From Gammaproteobacteria bacterium (GTDB lineage: Bacteria; Pseudomonadota; Gammaproteobacteria; Steroidobacterales; Woeseiaceae), in contig JAOUHU010000022.1 of assembly GCA_029884455.1 (NCBI GenBank), positions 1-44,661 on the forward strand: a stretch of DNA of 44,661 nucleotides. The letters are read 5' to 3'. Made by a program: the position numbers and the translations under genes. Shown piece after piece: positions 16,590 to 26,010 of this stretch. A model generated the notes under the pieces. The model was not told the origin of the DNA. It saw only the letters and a list, made by a program, of their open reading frames with translations, and made no database searches. The stretch's first letter is position 1. Each line of letters begins with the position of its first letter.

Positions 16590-18290
16590 ATGAGATATTT
16601 GCCACGCATTACCCTGCTACTGATAGCCGCCAATCTGCATGCCCAGGAAGCTGGCGAGCAAGCGGCTGGGTCAGACCAGGCCAGCGATGCGGCGCTGGAC
16701 CCGATCGCGGCCGAGGTATTTGCCGACGACCTGGTGCCGCCAGCGGAGATCACGTCTGAGATTACGCAAGAGATTACGCCCGAGATAGCGCCGGAAATGG
16801 CGCCGGAAATGACGCCGCTGCCGGAGCAGGAATTACCACCGGAAGCGTCGCCCGCCGCACCCATCGACGAGCAGGTCGTGCCGGTTGCCGAAGAACCGGA
16901 GACTGTCGATAGCCCGGCAGCGGATCCGGGGGATGAAGTCGGCCCGACACTGCCGCCGGACGCATCGGACGAAGAGCAACTGATGTATCAGTATTCGCGC
17001 TATCTGCAGCTGATCAAGGATCGCGTCTATGACGAGGCCGACACGGTTGCCAAGCGCGTTGTGGAACTGACCCTGAAAGTCAAAGGCCCGAAGTCAACCG
17101 AGTTTTCAAAAGCCCTGATCAACCTTGCGATCGTGCAGCATTACACAGGTCAATACGATGCCGCGCAGCAAAATTTCATGACGTCGATTGAAATCATCGA
17201 GACCAACGAGGATCGACTGAACGGCCAGCTGGTGAACCCGCTCAAGGGTCTCGGCGCTTCTCAGCTGGACGGTGGCCGGCCGGATCTGGCCAGCGAAACA
17301 TTCGCGCGTGCCGTGCACGTTACGCATGTCAACGAAGGCCCGCACAATCTGCAGCAGGTTGAGATCCTCGAATCTTTAGCAGAGGCCAATCTCCGGCTCG
17401 GATCGGTAGAAGGTGCAAGAGAGATACAGGAGATCATTTATGGCCTGTATGCGCATGCCTATGATGAAGAATCAGTAGAGTTTGTGCCTTCGCTTCTGCG
17501 TCGCGCAGATTGGCAGCATCGTGCCGGATTCATTAACGATGAGCGGGTAACGTTGCGCCGCGCCATTCGCATCATCGAGATGCAGTTTGGCAAGGATGAC
17601 TTGCAATTGGTCGAACCACTGATTCGCCTCGGCCGGACCTATTTTTATTTCGACACCTCCGGAACCCAGACGGGAATGCAGACCGGGTTAACGGCGGGCG
17701 AGATTCATTTCCGGCGGGCGATGCGAATTGCGACCGAGCACCCCTCCACGGATTGGCTGGTCGTTGCCCGCGCAAGCCTCGCCCTGGGCGATTACTACAT
17801 GTTTGAGGGCAATACGCCGCGCGCGTTTACCGTCTACCGGGAAGCGTGGAACTTCCTCTCGGAGAGCGACGAGCGCCTGGATACTCGTCACGAACAATTG
17901 GAGCAGGCGGTATTGTTGCGGGAACGGCCGTTGCCCAAGTCCGTCACTCCACCCGGCAGTGAGTTGCCGGGGAACCAGCCAGCCGTGTCGTTACAGGGCA
18001 GCATTACGCTGGCCTTCGATATTTCGGCCAATGGCAATACGACCAATTTGCGCATCGTCAATGCACAACCGGTCAATTTCGACAACATGCAACGCACTGT
18101 GCACCGCGAAATGCGCAGTCGACTGTATCGACCACGATTTGTTGATGCCGAACCGGTAGCCACCGAAGAGCAACTGCTCGTGCATCGATTCTCATATACG
18201 CAGGCGGACCTCGACGCACAGCAGCTTTCCACCGAAGCAGAAGTGGAAGTGGACATTGACACAGCCAAACAAGATCCTGAACAAACCTGA
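16590..18290 (+). CDS. TPR protein with acidic repeats and TonB-like C-terminus
   Basis: The protein has 566 residues. I prefer the ATG at 16590, which opens a signal peptide (MRYLPRITLLLIAANLHAQ), over the ATG at 16545. A Pro/Glu-rich linker (about residues 35-130) contains six copies of an EIT/EMx-P tetrapeptide. TPR-like helices follow (residues about 135-440: tandem amphipathic pairs such as EFSKALINLAIVQHYTGQYDAAQ). The last 90 residues (GSITLAFDISANGNTTNLRIVNAQP) resemble the TonB C-terminal fold. The layout suggests a periplasmic scaffold, perhaps linking envelope layers; no TM anchor other than the signal is seen. It ends six bases before msrA and is probably cotranscribed with it. 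Confidence 0.75.
   Translation: MRYLPRITLLLIAANLHAQEAGEQAAGSDQASDAALDPIAAEVFADDLVPPAEITSEITQEITPEIAPEMAPEMTPLPEQELPPEASPAAPIDEQVVPVAEEPETVDSPAADPGDEVGPTLPPDASDEEQLMYQYSRYLQLIKDRVYDEADTVAKRVVELTLKVKGPKSTEFSKALINLAIVQHYTGQYDAAQQNFMTSIEIIETNEDRLNGQLVNPLKGLGASQLDGGRPDLASETFARAVHVTHVNEGPHNLQQVEILESLAEANLRLGSVEGAREIQEIIYGLYAHAYDEESVEFVPSLLRRADWQHRAGFINDERVTLRRAIRIIEMQFGKDDLQLVEPLIRLGRTYFYFDTSGTQTGMQTGLTAGEIHFRRAMRIATEHPSTDWLVVARASLALGDYYMFEGNTPRAFTVYREAWNFLSESDERLDTRHEQLEQAVLLRERPLPKSVTPPGSELPGNQPAVSLQGSITLAFDISANGNTTNLRIVNAQPVNFDNMQRTVHREMRSRLYRPRFVDAEPVATEEQLLVHRFSYTQADLDAQQLSTEAEVEVDIDTAKQDPEQT
16746..16817 (+). repeat. Six degenerate 12-bp in-frame repeats
   Basis: Six consecutive 12-base units encode EITS, EITQ, EITP, EIAP, EMAP and EMTP in the linker of the TPR protein. 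The copies differ at several positions, so this is an old, drifting tandem expansion rather than a recent one. It gives a stiff, acidic, proline-rich spacer. Confidence 0.85.
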
Positions 18291-18296
18291 GCTGCC

Positions 18297-18869
18297 ATGG
18301 CCATGCAAGTTTCCGCAAACCATTTCGTCAACGGCAATCCGATCAAGGGACCGTTTCCGAAGCATCTGCAGCAGGCGGTATTTGGCCTGGGCTGCTTCTG
18401 GGGGGCCGAACGCAAGTTCTGGCAACTCGACGGTGTCTACTCGACCGCGGTCGGCTATGCGGGCGGAACGACCCCCGATCCTGGCTACAAGCTGGTCTGC
18501 AGCGGCAGCACCGGGCACGCGGAAGTTGTGCTGGTGGTATTCGACCCCGCGGTCATCAGTTATACCGACCTGTTGCGCACCTTCTGGGAAAGCCATGACC
18601 CGACGCAGGGCATGCGACAAGGCAACGATGTCGGTACCCAGTACCGGTCTACTGTGTACACCAACAGCAGCCAGCAGCAGCAGGCGGCAGAACGATCGCT
18701 GCAAGCCTACGCAAGGCAGCTCGCTGCGGCCGGCTACGGTGCCATCACCACGGAAATTCGTGCGCTCGATACCTTTTATTATGCCGAGGACTACCACCAG
18801 CAATACCTGGCGAAAAACCCTGGCGGCTATTGCGGCCTCGGCGGCACGGGCGTGAGCTGTTCAGTCTAA
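18297..18869 (+). CDS. msrA: Peptide methionine (S)-S-oxide reductase MsrA
   Basis: The protein has 190 residues. The catalytic motif GCFWGAE places the nucleophile at Cys33; resolving cysteines are Cys179 and Cys188 in the C-terminal [13 protein letters not shown]. The substrate pocket motifs GYAGG and GHAEVV, and the YRS and YHQQYL segments, are all present. It reduces the S-epimer of methionine sulfoxide, recycling through thioredoxin. No signal peptide, so cytoplasmic, complementing the periplasmic MsrPQ system encoded at 30221-31863. It follows the TPR gene by six bases. Confidence 0.97.
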   Translation: MAMQVSANHFVNGNPIKGPFPKHLQQAVFGLGCFWGAERKFWQLDGVYSTAVGYAGGTTPDPGYKLVCSGSTGHAEVVLVVFDPAVISYTDLLRTFWESHDPTQGMRQGNDVGTQYRSTVYTNSSQQQQAAERSLQAYARQLAAAGYGAITTEIRALDTFYYAEDYHQQYLAKNPGGYCGLGGTGVSCSV

Positions 18870-18910
18870 GTCGATCCGTTTAATTAAATCGATAATACCG
18901 GGGAACTACA

Positions 18911-19516
18911 TTGCGAAAAAAAACCAGCAAGGCTAGCAAGCCGCAAAGGCCTGGGCGTGAGCACGCCGAAGAGGCGGTCCGCACGCTGCTGCGATGGGCT
19001 GGCGAAGACCCGGATCGTGAGGGTCTCATCGACACTCCCAAACGTGTTGCACGCGCTTACGAAGACTGGTTCAGTGGCTACAAGGACGATCCGGTCCAAT
19101 ATCTCAAACGAACCTTCGAGGAAGTTGAAGGTTACGATGAAATGATCGTGTTGCGTGATATCGGCTTCGAATCCCACTGCGAACACCACATGGCACCGAT
19201 CATCGGCAAGGCGCATATCGGTTACCTGCCGCATAACAAGGTCGTCGGCATCAGCAAACTGGCGCGGGTTGTCGAGGCCTTCGCCCGGCGTTTCCAGGTA
19301 CAGGAAAAAATGACCGCGCAGATCGCCAATTGCATCGGCGACGTACTCAAGCCCAAAGGGGTTGCCGTCGTCGTTGAGGCGGTGCACCAGTGCATGACCA
19401 CGCGCGGTGTACATAAATCGAATGTCTCGATGGTAACCAGCCAGATGGTTGGCCTGTTCCGCACCGATGCCCGCACGCGCGCTGAATTCCTGCGCATGAT
19501 CGACGGTAGCCGCTAG
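18911..19516 (+). CDS. folE: GTP cyclohydrolase I FolE
   Basis: The protein has 201 residues. It starts at a TTG preceded by GGGGAAC; no in-frame ATG lies before the conserved part. Zinc and active-site motifs are intact: SHCEHH (zinc Cys and catalytic His), [18 protein letters not shown] and HQCMTTRGV (second zinc Cys). It converts GTP to dihydroneopterin triphosphate, the first step of tetrahydrofolate synthesis. A basic N-terminal extension of about 15 residues ([13 protein letters not shown]) precedes the fold. Two bases separate its stop from the next gene's GTG, so they are probably coupled. Confidence 0.97.
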   Translation: MRKKTSKASKPQRPGREHAEEAVRTLLRWAGEDPDREGLIDTPKRVARAYEDWFSGYKDDPVQYLKRTFEEVEGYDEMIVLRDIGFESHCEHHMAPIIGKAHIGYLPHNKVVGISKLARVVEAFARRFQVQEKMTAQIANCIGDVLKPKGVAVVVEAVHQCMTTRGVHKSNVSMVTSQMVGLFRTDARTRAEFLRMIDGSR

Positions 19517-19518
19517 CC

Positions 19519-20613
19519 GTGCAGCAAGTCAGGCGACTACTTGGGGCCATTGGCGTTGCCCTGGCTCTCGCCCTCCTTTACCTGTTGCTGTGGCCGGTGC
19601 CAATCGACCCGGTGGCCTGGGCAGCGCCGAGCGACCGTGGCTTCGTGGTGCCGTACGATGCGAACGATGCGCTCGACTTCGCGCGCGCTTTCGATATCAC
19701 GCCGCACGACGGGCCCGAAGACATCGCGGCCGGCATCGATGGTCATCTTTACAGCACCTCCGCTGATGGCTCGATCCTGCGCTACGACGGCCGTGGCAAA
19801 GTTGAGCTTTTTGCGAGCACCGGCGGCCGGCCACTGGGTATTGAAGCCATGGCCGATGGGTCACTGGTGGTGGCCAACGCCTACCTCGGGCTGCAGCGCA
19901 TCGATCGGCACGGCACTGTCGAAACGCTGCTCGATGCCGACAGTGGCCAGCCGCTGCCGAATGCTAATGATCTGGCTATTGGCAGCGACGGTACAATTTA
20001 TTTTTCCGAGGCCAGCAGCAAGTTCAGCGCCGCATCCCACGGTGGCAGCTACGCGGCGAGCCTGCTCGATATCATGGAGCATGGCGGTCACGGCAGGCTG
20101 ATCGCCTTCGGGCCCGACCAACAGACCATGCGCATACTGCTGCACGGCCTGAACTACGCCAACGGCGTCGCCATCAGCGACGACCAGTCATTTCTGCTGA
20201 TCGCCGAAACCGGCGCGTATCGCATCCTAAAGCATTGGCTCAGCGGTCCCGACGCCGGCGCGACCGAAGTACTACTCGACAACCTGCCCGCTTTCCCGGA
20301 CAACATCAATGCAGGCCGTAACGGTCGTTTCTGGATTGGCCTGATTGCACCGCGCAATGCATTGCTCGACCGCTATTCCGGCAAGCCGTTAATGCGCAAG
20401 GTGCTGCAACGCTTTCCGGCACAGTTGCGACCGCGAGCCGTGCCGCACTCGCAGCTCATCGCAATCAATGCTGACGGCGAGGTATTGATGAACCTGCATG
20501 ACGCCAGCGCGCGTTTTCCCGCGATAACCGGTGCGCTCGAAACCGCTGACACCCTGTACCTGAGCAGCCTGTTCGGCCAACAGCTTCCCTATGTCCGCAA
20601 GCAGGATCTCTAA
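19519..20613 (+). CDS. Strictosidine-synthase-like (APMAP-type) beta-propeller
   Basis: The protein has 364 residues, starting at GTG two bases after folE. A single N-terminal membrane anchor (residues about 7-26) is followed by a six-bladed propeller. Family marks are GPEDIAAGIDGHLYS, GRPLGIEAMADGSLVVANA, PNANDLAIGSDGTIYFSEAS and the block GLNYANGVAISDDQSFLLIAETGAYRI with LPAFPDNIN. This is the strictosidine synthase/APMAP family; most members outside plants act as esterases or lactonases, or have no known reaction. It probably faces the periplasm. The repeat at 20612-20686 begins inside its stop codon. Confidence 0.85.
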   Translation: MQQVRRLLGAIGVALALALLYLLLWPVPIDPVAWAAPSDRGFVVPYDANDALDFARAFDITPHDGPEDIAAGIDGHLYSTSADGSILRYDGRGKVELFASTGGRPLGIEAMADGSLVVANAYLGLQRIDRHGTVETLLDADSGQPLPNANDLAIGSDGTIYFSEASSKFSAASHGGSYAASLLDIMEHGGHGRLIAFGPDQQTMRILLHGLNYANGVAISDDQSFLLIAETGAYRILKHWLSGPDAGATEVLLDNLPAFPDNINAGRNGRFWIGLIAPRNALLDRYSGKPLMRKVLQRFPAQLRPRAVPHSQLIAINADGEVLMNLHDASARFPAITGALETADTLYLSSLFGQQLPYVRKQDL

Positions 20614-20686
20614 AAGGGGTCAGAGCCCTTTTTTTCCATATGTGGCTGCAAACATATGTGGGAAGAAAAGGGCTCTGACCCCTTTT
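20612..20686. repeat. Palindromic repeat copy 1 (GGGGTCAGAGCCC family)
   Basis: Two perfect 21-base inverted arms (20612-20632 and 20666-20686), with core GGGGTCAGAGCCC, surround a 33-base centre; pairing continues four more bases after one mismatch. The centre holds two CATATG sites (20637-20642, 20653-20658). It starts within the stop of the 19519 gene and ends seven bases before the convergent DUF885 stop, so with its flanking T and A runs it can end transcription from both sides. Related copies lie at 31796-31832 and 32475-32525. Confidence 0.9.
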
Positions 20687-20692
20687 TGATCG

Positions 20693-22408
20693 CTAGTGTG
20701 GCAGCAAAGCCGCGTCACCGTCGTAGTCGTCGCCCAGCATTTGCCGGCGCACCAATGGGATCGGCGGTGACCCATAACTCAGGAACTGGTCGTGGTATCG
20801 ACCCCAGGCTTCGCGGCCACCGCGACCTTGCGTCCAGTCGTCACGCAACTTGTTGATCATAAGCTTGCCGAGCGTGTAGTTGAGATAACCGGGGTCGTAA
20901 GTACCGCGAATGGCTTGCTGCTGCGCGTTGCCAAAATCCTTGAATGCCTTGTCGCGAAACATTTGTTCGCTCTGTTCGACTGTCATGCCCTCGGTATGCA
21001 AACCGATTGCTGACATGTAACGAACGTTGCGCAGCAATGCGTTCAACAACTGACCGATGCGCACCTCGGGGTCACCCTCGCTAAGCCCCGCATCCACCAT
21101 CATCTGTTCGGTGTAGTGCCCCCAGCCCTCTGAAAACGTATAGGTGCTGAAATGGCGGCCAACATTATTCGCCGTGCGATTACTGTGCAGGAACTGCAAA
21201 AAGTGCCCGGGCCAGACTTCGTGCACTGATACCGCGAGCAGGTCTGTCTCGCCTGACATGTAAGCGAGCTGATCTTCCTCACTCCAGGCGGGGTCCGGCG
21301 GCGCGATGAAATACGTGGATGGCAGCCCGGTCTCAAAGGGGCCCGGAATATTGATGTAAGCGAGGTTGAAGCGTCGATGCGGCGGCGCCTCGGCCACCAG
21401 CGCATCCTCGTCACCGGGGATCGAGACGATGTCATTGTCAATCAGGAATTGCTTCAGTGCCGGCAACTGCCGCGCCGCGCCGCCCACGGGGCCCTCTGGC
21501 GGTTTGCGATTTTGTACTTTCGCCACGCAATCCACGGTGCTCTCGCCAGGAGCAAACTCGGCGCAGGCATCATTCAGCATATTGAGATTGCGCTGCAAAT
21601 CGAGCTCGCCGGCAGCCTTCAGTTCGGCAAGCGTCACATCCACGCCTTCCTTGGCCCTGAGCATCTTCAGGAAACGTTCCTCACCCAGGGCATACTCCTC
21701 AGTCGCGGTCGCGTTCAGGCCGTTCAGCCAGGCGACCGCTTCACGAACGGCATCAATCGCATCGGCATTAGCCGCGGCAAACTGGCGCTGCAATTGCTCA
21801 TCTTCAACTGCTGCAAATAATTGCGGCACGGTGGTTTCAAGGTAACTGGCGAACCCTGCCAGCACACCCTGGCTGATGCGTAAAAACGGTGCCGGCAGCG
21901 GCGGCTCAAGATTTGTTTTCATCGTCGCAAGGCGCGCCGGTACTTGCGCGATGTATTGCGTGTAGGCGCGCAGGCGATCTGCCAATGCTGCGTACTCGCG
22001 ATCCACATAGACACTGACATCAAAGCGCGCGTAATACAGCGGATTCTTGGTCAGGTAATTCGTCTCGCGCAGATCGAACAGGCCGCTGTTCATTGCCATG
22101 ATCAGGTAATCGCGCTCAAAAGCCTCGGTTCCCTCGAGGTCAGAGTATGCGGACGCGTCTGCAATCACACCATCAGCCCAGACACCGTAAGCTCGCAGCG
22201 CCGACATGCTCATGTCGCCCATCTGCCCGTCGTACTGGTGCAGGCCTGCATCGACGGCCGTTTCCGGATTGTGCCTGTAATAGTCTGCGATGGTCGCGGC
22301 TGCGAACTCTTCCCAGCTTGGTCTTTCGTCCGTAGCCTTGCTATCACTCTGTCCATCGCTGCCACAACCGGCCAGCACCAGCAACGCTATACCGAGATAT
22401 TTTTTCAT
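20693..22408 (-). CDS. DUF885 family lipoprotein, putative metallopeptidase
   Basis: The protein has 571 residues. A lipoprotein signal ends in LAGC (Cys15). The DUF885 motif HEVWPGHFLQ (His396, Glu397, His402) has the HExxxGH zinc-site pattern; EGWGHYTEQM downstream supplies further likely ligand residues, and PGYLNYTLGK follows. Members are assumed to be zinc peptidases, but few have been tested. It starts three bases after the stop of the M49-like gene, with its Shine-Dalgarno (AGGGA) inside that gene's end, so the pair forms an operon of two anchored peptidases probably used on oligopeptides in the envelope. Confidence 0.9.
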   Translation of the reverse strand: MKKYLGIALLVLAGCGSDGQSDSKATDERPSWEEFAAATIADYYRHNPETAVDAGLHQYDGQMGDMSMSALRAYGVWADGVIADASAYSDLEGTEAFERDYLIMAMNSGLFDLRETNYLTKNPLYYARFDVSVYVDREYAALADRLRAYTQYIAQVPARLATMKTNLEPPLPAPFLRISQGVLAGFASYLETTVPQLFAAVEDEQLQRQFAAANADAIDAVREAVAWLNGLNATATEEYALGEERFLKMLRAKEGVDVTLAELKAAGELDLQRNLNMLNDACAEFAPGESTVDCVAKVQNRKPPEGPVGGAARQLPALKQFLIDNDIVSIPGDEDALVAEAPPHRRFNLAYINIPGPFETGLPSTYFIAPPDPAWSEEDQLAYMSGETDLLAVSVHEVWPGHFLQFLHSNRTANNVGRHFSTYTFSEGWGHYTEQMMVDAGLSEGDPEVRIGQLLNALLRNVRYMSAIGLHTEGMTVEQSEQMFRDKAFKDFGNAQQQAIRGTYDPGYLNYTLGKLMINKLRDDWTQGRGGREAWGRYHDQFLSYGSPPIPLVRRQMLGDDYDGDAALLPH

Positions 22409-22411
22409 GTT

Positions 22412-24079
22412 TTATTCCCTATCCAGACCGAGTTCCGCCAGTCCCTGGTTAAAAGTGATGTCGACCGGTATGTTCGCTGTCGTCAGTCGATCGAGGTCGG
22501 CCTGCAATTGGCGATCAATAATTCCCTTGGTATTGGTCAGTTCCAGCGCACCAGCGTAATCGCCATCGCCCTGCAGCACCAACAGGTCATGCGACAGGCT
22601 GTAGATCGCGGCCCGCATGCGCTCGAAGTCGACCTTGTACTTGCCTGACTCGGAGTCGCGCACGAACGCTCCTGCTTCCTGGAAGTAATTGAAACGCACC
22701 ATGTTCGCCTTGCCATGCGCCTCGCTGGCGCCAAAACGGACCGAGCGGAATATGCCAGCCATGAACGTGACATAGAAATCCTCCAACTCCTGCTCGCCCA
22801 TGTCACCGTCATCGTGCAACTCGGTGATCATATACAGTCCGAGCACGTCGGCCTTGCCCTCTTCCATGCTGGAAGCGAGCTCCAGCAGCGCCTCACGCAC
22901 GGTTCCTTTGCCGGTAATCGTATTCTTGATGCCCAGGCCATGTGCGACTTCGTGAAACATCGTATTCGCAAAAAAAGCATCAAAAGTGACATGTTGGCGC
23001 TGTGAGTCGTCGACCAACTCATCGGCAATCGGCTCGAGAATTTTCTCGAACTTCGCCTGCATCGAATTTTTCAGCTGCAGGCGTCGCGTACCTTTTTGTA
23101 ATTGCACCTGTTCGTCATTGGGCAGGTTTATCGCGATGGTCTTACCGCCTGAATTACTGTGCCCGGCATAATAAATAACGTCGTAGGCATTCAAGTCCGA
23201 ATCACTGCCCGGGGACTCCTGCTTGTACCGTTCGTCGACCGGCAGGTTTTCCTGCAACTCCGGCAGGAAAGTCGCGAAACGTGCCAGCCGCGCGCTCCAA
23301 TCCAGGTCCTTGAGAAGCACATACGCCTCGTAACTGGCGCGATAGCCATACAACGCATCTTCGTACGTCTCAATGGCACCGATGACGACGTCGATTTCAT
23401 TGTCCTTGACGTCCATCCAGTAAAGGTCGCTGAGCTGGTACTCATCACTGATCAACGCGTTCGCGCGCAGCTTGAGGTAATTGGCAAAGTCGGCACTTTC
23501 CGCGTAGCCGGCGGCGCGCCGCAACAACTCCGCTGCTGCATGCAGTTGAGTCGCGTAGGCAATATGGTAGGGAACGACAATGAGCTCACCGGCCGGATTG
23601 CGCCGGATCAGTGAATACTGGCCGGTTTTGCCGGGCAGGTAGGCGGTCTCAAATTCTTCCTTGCTCATGTCCTGCGGGTAAAAATTCGCACCCAGCGGCT
23701 TGGGTCCAACGCCATCGATGAACGGCCTGTTTTCGTCGAGCCGATCCCAGGGGCCGTAGTTCTGATCCGCAAACAATCGTGCTTCGGCGACGCCGATCGA
23801 AGCCAGCCAGGCCTCGTAGTCATCGCTATAGGCCTGTCGCCAGAACAGGTCGTCCATAATCTGTGCAGCTTCCACGAGCAGCGCGATCATCTTGCGCTGC
23901 CCATCTGTGTAGTAGCTAAGGTCGGCCGTTAGCGTGAACTCCGCGTAAATTTCCGGTCGCGGCTCACCTGTAACTGCCGCTGTCACGGTTGGTTCCGTCG
24001 GCCTGCCGGCGCCACAAGCGTTAAGCGTAACAGCCGCCAGGCACGCCAGTACGGCGTGCGTCAAATGTCTTGTATTCAA
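22412..24079 (-). CDS. M49 (dipeptidyl peptidase III)-like zinc lipoprotein
   Basis: The protein has 555 residues. The lipobox is LNAC (Cys22). The zinc motif is HEVAHG (His376, Glu377, His380), a pentapeptide HExxH, and SMEEGKADVLGLY (about 404-416) gives the third ligand motif EExxAD. Most M49 enzymes have a hexapeptide HExxGH; a pentapeptide form is known in Caldithrix abyssi DPP III. The motif GANFYPQDMSKEEFE in the N-terminal half is typical of bacterial M49-like proteins. It is the first gene of a pair with the DUF885 lipoprotein. Zinc peptidase activity is inferred from the motifs. Confidence 0.85.
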   Translation of the reverse strand: MNTRHLTHAVLACLAAVTLNACGAGRPTEPTVTAAVTGEPRPEIYAEFTLTADLSYYTDGQRKMIALLVEAAQIMDDLFWRQAYSDDYEAWLASIGVAEARLFADQNYGPWDRLDENRPFIDGVGPKPLGANFYPQDMSKEEFETAYLPGKTGQYSLIRRNPAGELIVVPYHIAYATQLHAAAELLRRAAGYAESADFANYLKLRANALISDEYQLSDLYWMDVKDNEIDVVIGAIETYEDALYGYRASYEAYVLLKDLDWSARLARFATFLPELQENLPVDERYKQESPGSDSDLNAYDVIYYAGHSNSGGKTIAINLPNDEQVQLQKGTRRLQLKNSMQAKFEKILEPIADELVDDSQRQHVTFDAFFANTMFHEVAHGLGIKNTITGKGTVREALLELASSMEEGKADVLGLYMITELHDDGDMGEQELEDFYVTFMAGIFRSVRFGASEAHGKANMVRFNYFQEAGAFVRDSESGKYKVDFERMRAAIYSLSHDLLVLQGDGDYAGALELTNTKGIIDRQLQADLDRLTTANIPVDITFNQGLAELGLDRE

Positions 24080-24116
24080 TTAGGTGTACCCCCGAATTTG
24101 CAGGCGTGAAATTATG

Positions 24117-24944
24117 TCACAGGTCTACCAGTGTCACGTCCCCGGCGGACAGTTTTTTGCCCAGGAACCAGCCGCCGACACGAGCGAATCGGCTGGTACC
24201 GTCAGTTGCGAGCAACAGCATTGAGCCTGCATGACCGATCTCGCGCGCCAGTCCCATGTTCTGCAACAGGTTTCGCGCCACCGCTGCCGTCGTGCTGGCT
24301 GAATCCACGACCGATACATTGCTGGCAAATGCGGCCGTGATTGCCTGGCGCAACAGTGGAAAATGCGTGCAGCCCAGAATGACGCTGTTCACGCCGCTGG
24401 CCGCCGCGCCAAGCGAGCCGAGGTAGCGATCAATGATCGCTGCCGGAATTGGTCCGTCATTCCAACCCTCCTCGGCCAGCGACACCAGCAACTCGCAGGC
24501 GAGCTCCTGCACGCTTGCCGACGGATCGAGCTCCAGGATCGCGCGCCGATAGGCGCCCAGGCGGACCGTTGCCTCGGTAGCCAGCACCAGGTGCCGGCCA
24601 CCCGGGCGTGCGGCGACGGCAGCGTTTGCGCCTGGGCCGACTACGCCGATGACCGGCAAGGGATGCAGCTGGGCGCGCAACTGATCCAGCGCAACCGCAG
24701 TGGCAGTATTACAGGCAACTACCAGCAACTTGATCTCGCGTTGCTGCAGCAATCGCGCCGCCTGGCAGGCATAGCGCGAGATTGATGCCGGACTCTTGGT
24801 GCCGTAGGGCAGGCGCGCCGTGTCGCCAAGATAGATCAGGTCTTCGTGGGGCAATTCCGCCGCCAGGGCTTTAAGCACTGTGAGTCCGCCGACCCCCGAA
24901 TCGAACACGCCGATAGGTAGTTCTGTGTTGTTGGCATTATTCAT
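24117..24944 (-). CDS. murI: Glutamate racemase MurI
   Basis: The protein has 275 residues from the ATG at 24944; the longer reading covers the opposite-strand gene start and is rejected. Active-site motifs are complete: FDSGVGG (Asp15, Ser16), YLGDTARLPYG, the first catalytic Cys78 in VACNTAT and the second Cys192 in GCTHFPLL. It makes D-glutamate for peptidoglycan in the cytoplasm. It is divergent from the SRPBCC gene with 9-45 bases between starts, depending on that gene's true start. Confidence 0.97.
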   Translation of the reverse strand: MNNANNTELPIGVFDSGVGGLTVLKALAAELPHEDLIYLGDTARLPYGTKSPASISRYACQAARLLQQREIKLLVVACNTATAVALDQLRAQLHPLPVIGVVGPGANAAVAARPGGRHLVLATEATVRLGAYRRAILELDPSASVQELACELLVSLAEEGWNDGPIPAAIIDRYLGSLGAAASGVNSVILGCTHFPLLRQAITAAFASNVSVVDSASTTAAVARNLLQNMGLAREIGHAGSMLLLATDGTSRFARVGGWFLGKKLSAGDVTLVDL

Positions 24945-24953
24945 TCCGGCATT

Positions 24954-25997
24954 GTGCCCAAGCGCGGCTCGGTGTGGAATAATCCGGCCGTGCAAAAACT
25001 CATTGCTGCTGTTGCAGCGCTCATAATCCTGCTGGTTGTCATCGGATTGTCGTTGCCGCGTCATGCCCGCGTTACCGTCAGCCTTGACATTGCTGCCCGG
25101 CCCGTAACCGTGTTCGCACTGGTGAACGATTTTCATCGCGCCCGGCTGTGGTTACCGTCGTTCGAAGCCGACCCCAACGCGCGCATTGTTTTTGCCGGTC
25201 CGGAGCGCGGGATCGGCGCCACAATCACCTGGGATGGACCGGTGCTCGGCTCGGGCACGCAAACGATCGTCGACAGCCGGCCCTACGAACACATAGCCAT
25301 GAGCATAAATCCTGGCGAGCCCGGCGCCGCCAGATCGTGGTTTGACTTCGTTGACACCGGTACAGCGACGACCGTCCAATGGTCCTTCGAGGCTGACTAT
25401 GGCTACAACCTGGTTGGGCGCTACGCGGCACTGATGCTCAACGGTGTCATCCGGAAGGACTATGAGCGCGGGCTTCTGAGTCTCGCCGCCATTGCCGCAA
25501 CGCTGCCCGGTGCAGATTTCAGCGACCTGGAAATCGAGCAGCTTGTCGTTGCGCCGGTCCCGATCGCCTACCTTGCAACCAGCTCGGCGCCCGACCCGGC
25601 GTCGATCTCGGACGCCATGGGCAAGGCATATTTTCAGATTCTCGGCTTTATCGATGCGCACGGGCTTAGCGAGGCCGGTGCTCCGCTGTCGATCATGCGC
25701 TCGTTCAGCGGTACAGAACTACGCTTTGACGCGGCGATCCCGGTGCGCGGTTCCAGCACCGAGCTGCCGAGCGACGGCAGCGGCGTCCGTATCGGCAGCA
25801 CGCACGCCGGTACGGTCATCCGGGTAAAGCATGTGGGTTCGTATCGCGAACTGGCCGTTACCCACCGCAAGATCGCAGCATACCTGGCGGCGCTCGGCAT
25901 CGAACGTAATGGCAATGCCTGGGAATCCTACGTCAGCGACCCGACCAAAGTGGCGGAGGCCGATTTGCTGACCTATGTGTACTACCCGATTCTCTGA
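24954..25997 (+). CDS. Membrane-anchored SRPBCC plus GyrI-like ligand-binding protein
   Basis: The protein has 347 residues from GTG at 24954; GTG at 24990 would give a shorter form that begins just at the anchor and may be the real start. An N-terminal membrane segment (AVAALIILLVVIGLSL) is followed by an SRPBCC domain (about 40-180; VFALVNDFHRARLWLPSFEADP, SWFDFVDTGTATTVQWSFEADY) and a C-terminal GyrI/SOUL-like effector-binding domain (about 200-347; GKAYFQILGFI, VKHVGSYRELAVTHRKIAAYLA). The pairing occurs in proteins that bind small hydrophobic molecules. It ends 13 bases before a convergent gene. Confidence 0.8.
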   Translation: MPKRGSVWNNPAVQKLIAAVAALIILLVVIGLSLPRHARVTVSLDIAARPVTVFALVNDFHRARLWLPSFEADPNARIVFAGPERGIGATITWDGPVLGSGTQTIVDSRPYEHIAMSINPGEPGAARSWFDFVDTGTATTVQWSFEADYGYNLVGRYAALMLNGVIRKDYERGLLSLAAIAATLPGADFSDLEIEQLVVAPVPIAYLATSSAPDPASISDAMGKAYFQILGFIDAHGLSEAGAPLSIMRSFSGTELRFDAAIPVRGSSTELPSDGSGVRIGSTHAGTVIRVKHVGSYRELAVTHRKIAAYLAALGIERNGNAWESYVSDPTKVAEADLLTYVYYPIL

Positions 25998-26010
25998 ATG
26001 GGGCGGGGCG

